DNA from: an uncultured Planctomycetaceae bacterium
GTDB lineage: Bacteria > Planctomycetota > Planctomycetia > Planctomycetales > Planctomycetaceae
Assembly: GCA_903898975.1 (NCBI GenBank)
Contig: CAIUHT010001414.1
Span: 1 to 7,511 of the forward strand
DNA length: 7,511 nucleotides
Reading direction: 5' to 3'
Shown here: piece by piece, positions 4,870 through 7,511 of the stretch
Numbering within the stretch: position 1 is the stretch's first letter
Layout: every line of letters starts with the position of its first letter
Program-made: the position numbers and the translations under genes
Notes under the pieces: generated by a model
What the model was told of the DNA's origin: nothing
The model's database searches: none
What the model saw: the letters and a program-made list of their open reading frames with translations, nothing else

Positions 4870-7182
4870 ATGCACTTGGCAATGAGTTATCTGAGTTGGG
4901 TCATCCTGGGAGAGGTCTCTCCACTGGTATTGGCTGCCTGGCCTCCCTCGACGGGAATGGTGTTGCTGCTGCTGCTCATCGTGGTGCCGCTGTACCTGGT
5001 GGTTCGCGCCATCCCGAACGACAGCGTGGGAGTGGTCGAGAAGCTGTGGTCGGCCAAGGGCTCGGTGCCCGATGGACAGATCATCGCGCTGCGGGGGGAA
5101 GCCGGGTTTCAGGCGGAACTGCTCCGCGGTGGGCTGCACTTCACGTACCCGCGGTGGCAGTACCGCATTCACAAGCACAAGCTGGTGACCATTCGGCAGG
5201 GACGGATTGGATACGTCTACGCCCGTGACGGCGAAGCGCTTCCCGCCTCGCAGACGCTGGCCCGCGTGGTCGACTGCAATCACTTCCAGGACGCCCGGCG
5301 GTTTCTGCTGGGCAATCGCCAGGGAATGTCCCCCTGCGGGCAGCGCGGTCGCCAGCGGGCGATCCTGCGCGAAGGGGTGTATGCGATCAACCCGGCCCTG
5401 TTCGTGGTGATCACCGAGGAACATGTCCATTGCCTGAGCGAGGGCTTTTTGAAATCGGAGGCGGCACAGCTCAAGCAGTGGGTCGAAATGCTGAAGCTGG
5501 CGCAGGGGTTCAGCCCGGTCGTCGTGGGCGGCGCCCTGATGACCACCGACGCGCTGCATCCCGAACTGCAGCAGCCCGTCGACAGCATCGCGATTGTGAC
5601 GGTGCATGACGGCCCGTCGATCGACCCGGGTGAGATCATCGCTCCCACTGTCGCCACCAAGCCGGGCGATGCCCGCGATCACAACAACTTCCAGGACCCC
5701 GAAGCGTTCCTCGCGGCGGGGGGTCGGCGGGGGCGGCAGTATCAGCCCCTCACCGACGGGACCTACTTCCTCAACCACTGGTTCGCCACCGCCCAGATGA
5801 TTCCCAAGACGGTGGTTCCAATTGGCTACGTGGGGGTGGTGGTCAGTTACTACGGAAAGGCGGGGCAGGACCTGTCGGGGGCGAGCTTCCGCCACGGCGA
5901 GCGGGTCTCGGAGGGGGAACGGGGTGTCTGGGAACGGCCCCTGGGGCCGGGCAAGTACGCCTTCAACACCTACGCGGGAAGCATTGTGCTGGTCCCCACC
6001 ACCAACTTCGTGCTGCACTGGATCACCGGCAAATCGGAGACGCACCGCTATGACGAGAGCCTGCGATCGATCGACCTGGTGACCCGCGACGCCTACGAGC
6101 CCCGGCTCCCCCTGTCGGTCGTGGTGCACATCGACTACCAGCGGGCCCCGAACGTGATCCAGCGGTTCGGCGATGTGAAGAAGCTGATCACCCAGACGCT
6201 CGACCCCATGTTGAGCGCCTACTTCCGCGACATTGCCCACAAAAAGACCATGCTCGAACTGCTGCACGACCGCGACACCATCCAGCGGGAAGCCCGAGAG
6301 GAGCTGCGGCGGAAGTTCCACGAGTTCGACATGGAGTGCGTGGACGTGCTGATTGGCAAGCCCGACGCCGAGGAGGGAGACACGAAGATCAGCGCCCTGC
6401 TCGAGCAGTTGCGAACCCGCCAGTTGTCGATTGAGCAGCTGGAAACGTACGACCGGCAGCGGGACGCGGCCGACCGGCTGCGGATGCTGAATGAAGCGCA
6501 GGCGCAGGCCAACATGCAGACGCAGCTGACCAACGCCCGCGTGCAGATCGAGATTGTTGAAAACCAGGCGGCTGCCGAACTGGCCAAGTCGCGCAAGCAG
6601 GCCGAGCAGGTCGCGGTTGAAGCCGAAGGGCAGCTCAACCGCTCCCGCCGGCAGGCCGAGCAGACCATCGTCGTCGCCGACGCCGAGCTGCAACGGTCCC
6701 GCCGCGAGGCTGACCAGACGGTGCTGCTCGCCGAGGCCCGCAGCCGGAGCACCACGCTCGCCGGTCGCGGTGAAGCCCAGCGGGCGATGCAGATCGGGCT
6801 GGCCGAGGCGGCGGTGCTGTTGAAGAAGGTTTCGTCGTACGGCGACCCGCGGCTGTTCGCGATCGCCGGGGTGTCGGAACAGTTGTCGAAGGCGACCCAG
6901 CCCCTGGTTCCCGAGCGGGTCTTCATCGGGGCGGGGGGTGGCCAGGAGCCGAGCGGGGGTGGGGTCGGTTCGGGCCTGGTGGGAATGCTGCTGAACCTGC
7001 TGATCGCCGAAAAATCGGGCTTTCAGGTGGTCGATGGGCCCGAGCAGCAGCAGTTGCGGGAACTGGCCGAACGATTGACCAACGAGGCGCTGCACAATCT
7101 GCATCAGCCAGCCGCTGCGAATGACCCGGCTCAAACCGAGCAATCGAGCAGTTCGCAGGGGATGGGAACAACAACCTCGTAA
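4870..7182 (+). CDS. SPFH/band-7 (flotillin-like) membrane protein (770 aa)
   Basis: Likely an oligomeric membrane scaffold of the SPFH superfamily (stomatin, prohibitin, flotillin, HflK/C). One hydrophobic segment spans residues about 30-45, followed by the positive R46. The band-7 region proper is about residues 313-520, opening with IGYVGVVVSYYG. A band-7-like signature, G-x5-L-x2-G-x-Y/H, appears four times (G79, G160, G288, G352). The two middle copies belong to a longer duplication that begins NHFQD (137-141) and NNFQD (272-276). Residues about 520-640 form a long charged coiled coil with three 18-residue repeats (570-587, 588-605, 606-623) sharing SR+QAEQ. A glycine-rich stretch (about 690-705), a hydrophobic helix, and a Q/S-rich tail end the protein. 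ATG 4870 is preceded by GGAAGGG at 4858-4864, the best ribosome binding site in the window; GTG 4849 adds only seven residues. Its leader contains the c-di-AMP riboswitch, the probable control. Function inside SPFH is unassigned. Confidence 0.92.
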   Translation: MHLAMSYLSWVILGEVSPLVLAAWPPSTGMVLLLLLIVVPLYLVVRAIPNDSVGVVEKLWSAKGSVPDGQIIALRGEAGFQAELLRGGLHFTYPRWQYRIHKHKLVTIRQGRIGYVYARDGEALPASQTLARVVDCNHFQDARRFLLGNRQGMSPCGQRGRQRAILREGVYAINPALFVVITEEHVHCLSEGFLKSEAAQLKQWVEMLKLAQGFSPVVVGGALMTTDALHPELQQPVDSIAIVTVHDGPSIDPGEIIAPTVATKPGDARDHNNFQDPEAFLAAGGRRGRQYQPLTDGTYFLNHWFATAQMIPKTVVPIGYVGVVVSYYGKAGQDLSGASFRHGERVSEGERGVWERPLGPGKYAFNTYAGSIVLVPTTNFVLHWITGKSETHRYDESLRSIDLVTRDAYEPRLPLSVVVHIDYQRAPNVIQRFGDVKKLITQTLDPMLSAYFRDIAHKKTMLELLHDRDTIQREAREELRRKFHEFDMECVDVLIGKPDAEEGDTKISALLEQLRTRQLSIEQLETYDRQRDAADRLRMLNEAQAQANMQTQLTNARVQIEIVENQAAAELAKSRKQAEQVAVEAEGQLNRSRRQAEQTIVVADAELQRSRREADQTVLLAEARSRSTTLAGRGEAQRAMQIGLAEAAVLLKKVSSYGDPRLFAIAGVSEQLSKATQPLVPERVFIGAGGGQEPSGGGVGSGLVGMLLNLLIAEKSGFQVVDGPEQQQLRELAERLTNEALHNLHQPAAANDPAQTEQSSSSQGMGTTTS

Positions 7183-7192
7183 TGGAAGATGC

Positions 7193-7233
7193 CCGCCCCG
7201 CCTCCTTCGGGGAGCAATCCTCGGAGGGGGCGG
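7193..7233 (+). terminator. GC-rich hairpin downstream of the SPFH gene
   Basis: CCGCCC plus CCTCC (7193-7198, 7201-7205) pair with GGAGG plus GGGCGG (7223-7233), with a CG bulge on the 5' arm. The stem begins ten bases after the TAA. No T-tract follows, so it is a probable but not classical terminator. Confidence 0.5.
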
Positions 7234-7511
7234 ACTGCGGGGCGCGAGTCGGGGCTGTGGGCCCGCTTTGATGAGGGGTCGAGACGGCCCTCCTCGTTCG
7301 ACGGGAGACCGAGTGATCTGCGACGATGCGGTCCCGCCTCGATGGCGGAGTGTGGAACGGGAACCAGCCACGGAGCGACCCGGCTTCAACCTCGCTGGTT
7401 CAGACAGCCGCAGGACAAACAGCCGTGGGCTCGACTGCTCCGCGAAAGTTCAGGATTGCGGTGGTGGTTAAACCAGCAGCGGTGGCGGCGGGTTGGTGGA
7501 AATCAGTGCGG
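7234..7511. other. Gene-free end of the window with one inverted repeat
   Basis: I see no supported gene on either strand. A perfect 8-bp inverted repeat, GAACCAGC (7361-7368) and GCTGGTTC (7394-7401), encloses 25 bases and could be an RNA hairpin or a binding site for the next, unseen gene. The remainder has no recognisable feature. Confidence 0.45.

Noticed and set aside
4471..7389. Open frame of 972 codons on the - strand opposite the SPFH gene
   Set aside because: It is the antisense shadow of a clearly homologous + strand gene, produced by G/C-rich third positions; its translation is rich in G, H, R, Q and P and shows no domain.

Overview
The window is GC-rich, with codons strongly biased to G/C in the third position, weak or absent Shine-Dalgarno sequences before most genes and long non-coding gaps. 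Together with the protein types this suggests a Planctomycetota-like chromosome. That assignment is an inference; no marker gene is present to prove it. All four genes that I accept lie on the + strand.

Layout. (1) Positions 1-763 are non-coding. They hold two arrays of a 13-14 bp repeat built on CTCCGCCAA, then a double hairpin with a pyrimidine tail. (2) 764-1321 encodes a small two-domain protein, an N-terminal DUF1653-like module fused to a cupin. (3) 1322-2089 is non-coding, with several hairpins and, at its end, a promoter overlapped by a perfect inverted repeat. (4) 2090-3885 is a two-gene unit: an XRE helix-turn-helix protein fused to an ImmA/IrrE zinc metalloprotease, then 14 nt later a PIN-like nuclease. 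A palindrome that could be a terminator or a REP-like element closes it. This reads as a toxin-antitoxin or damage/phage-responsive cassette under its own control. (5) 3886-4869 has no gene but holds a well-supported ydaO-type cyclic di-AMP riboswitch (4160-4326), with a -10 box just upstream and further strong RNA stems downstream. (6) 4870-7182 encodes a 770-residue membrane-anchored SPFH/band-7 (flotillin-like) protein with repeated band-7-like motifs and a coiled coil made of three 18-residue repeats. A GC-rich hairpin follows its stop codon.

The most notable points are the apparent c-di-AMP riboswitch in the leader of a flotillin-like gene, and the XRE-ImmA/IrrE plus PIN cassette. The first would tie c-di-AMP (osmotic, potassium and envelope signalling in the organisms where it is studied) to a membrane-scaffold protein. 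The second pairs a protease-regulator with a candidate RNase. The DUF1653-cupin protein shows no clear functional link to either unit.
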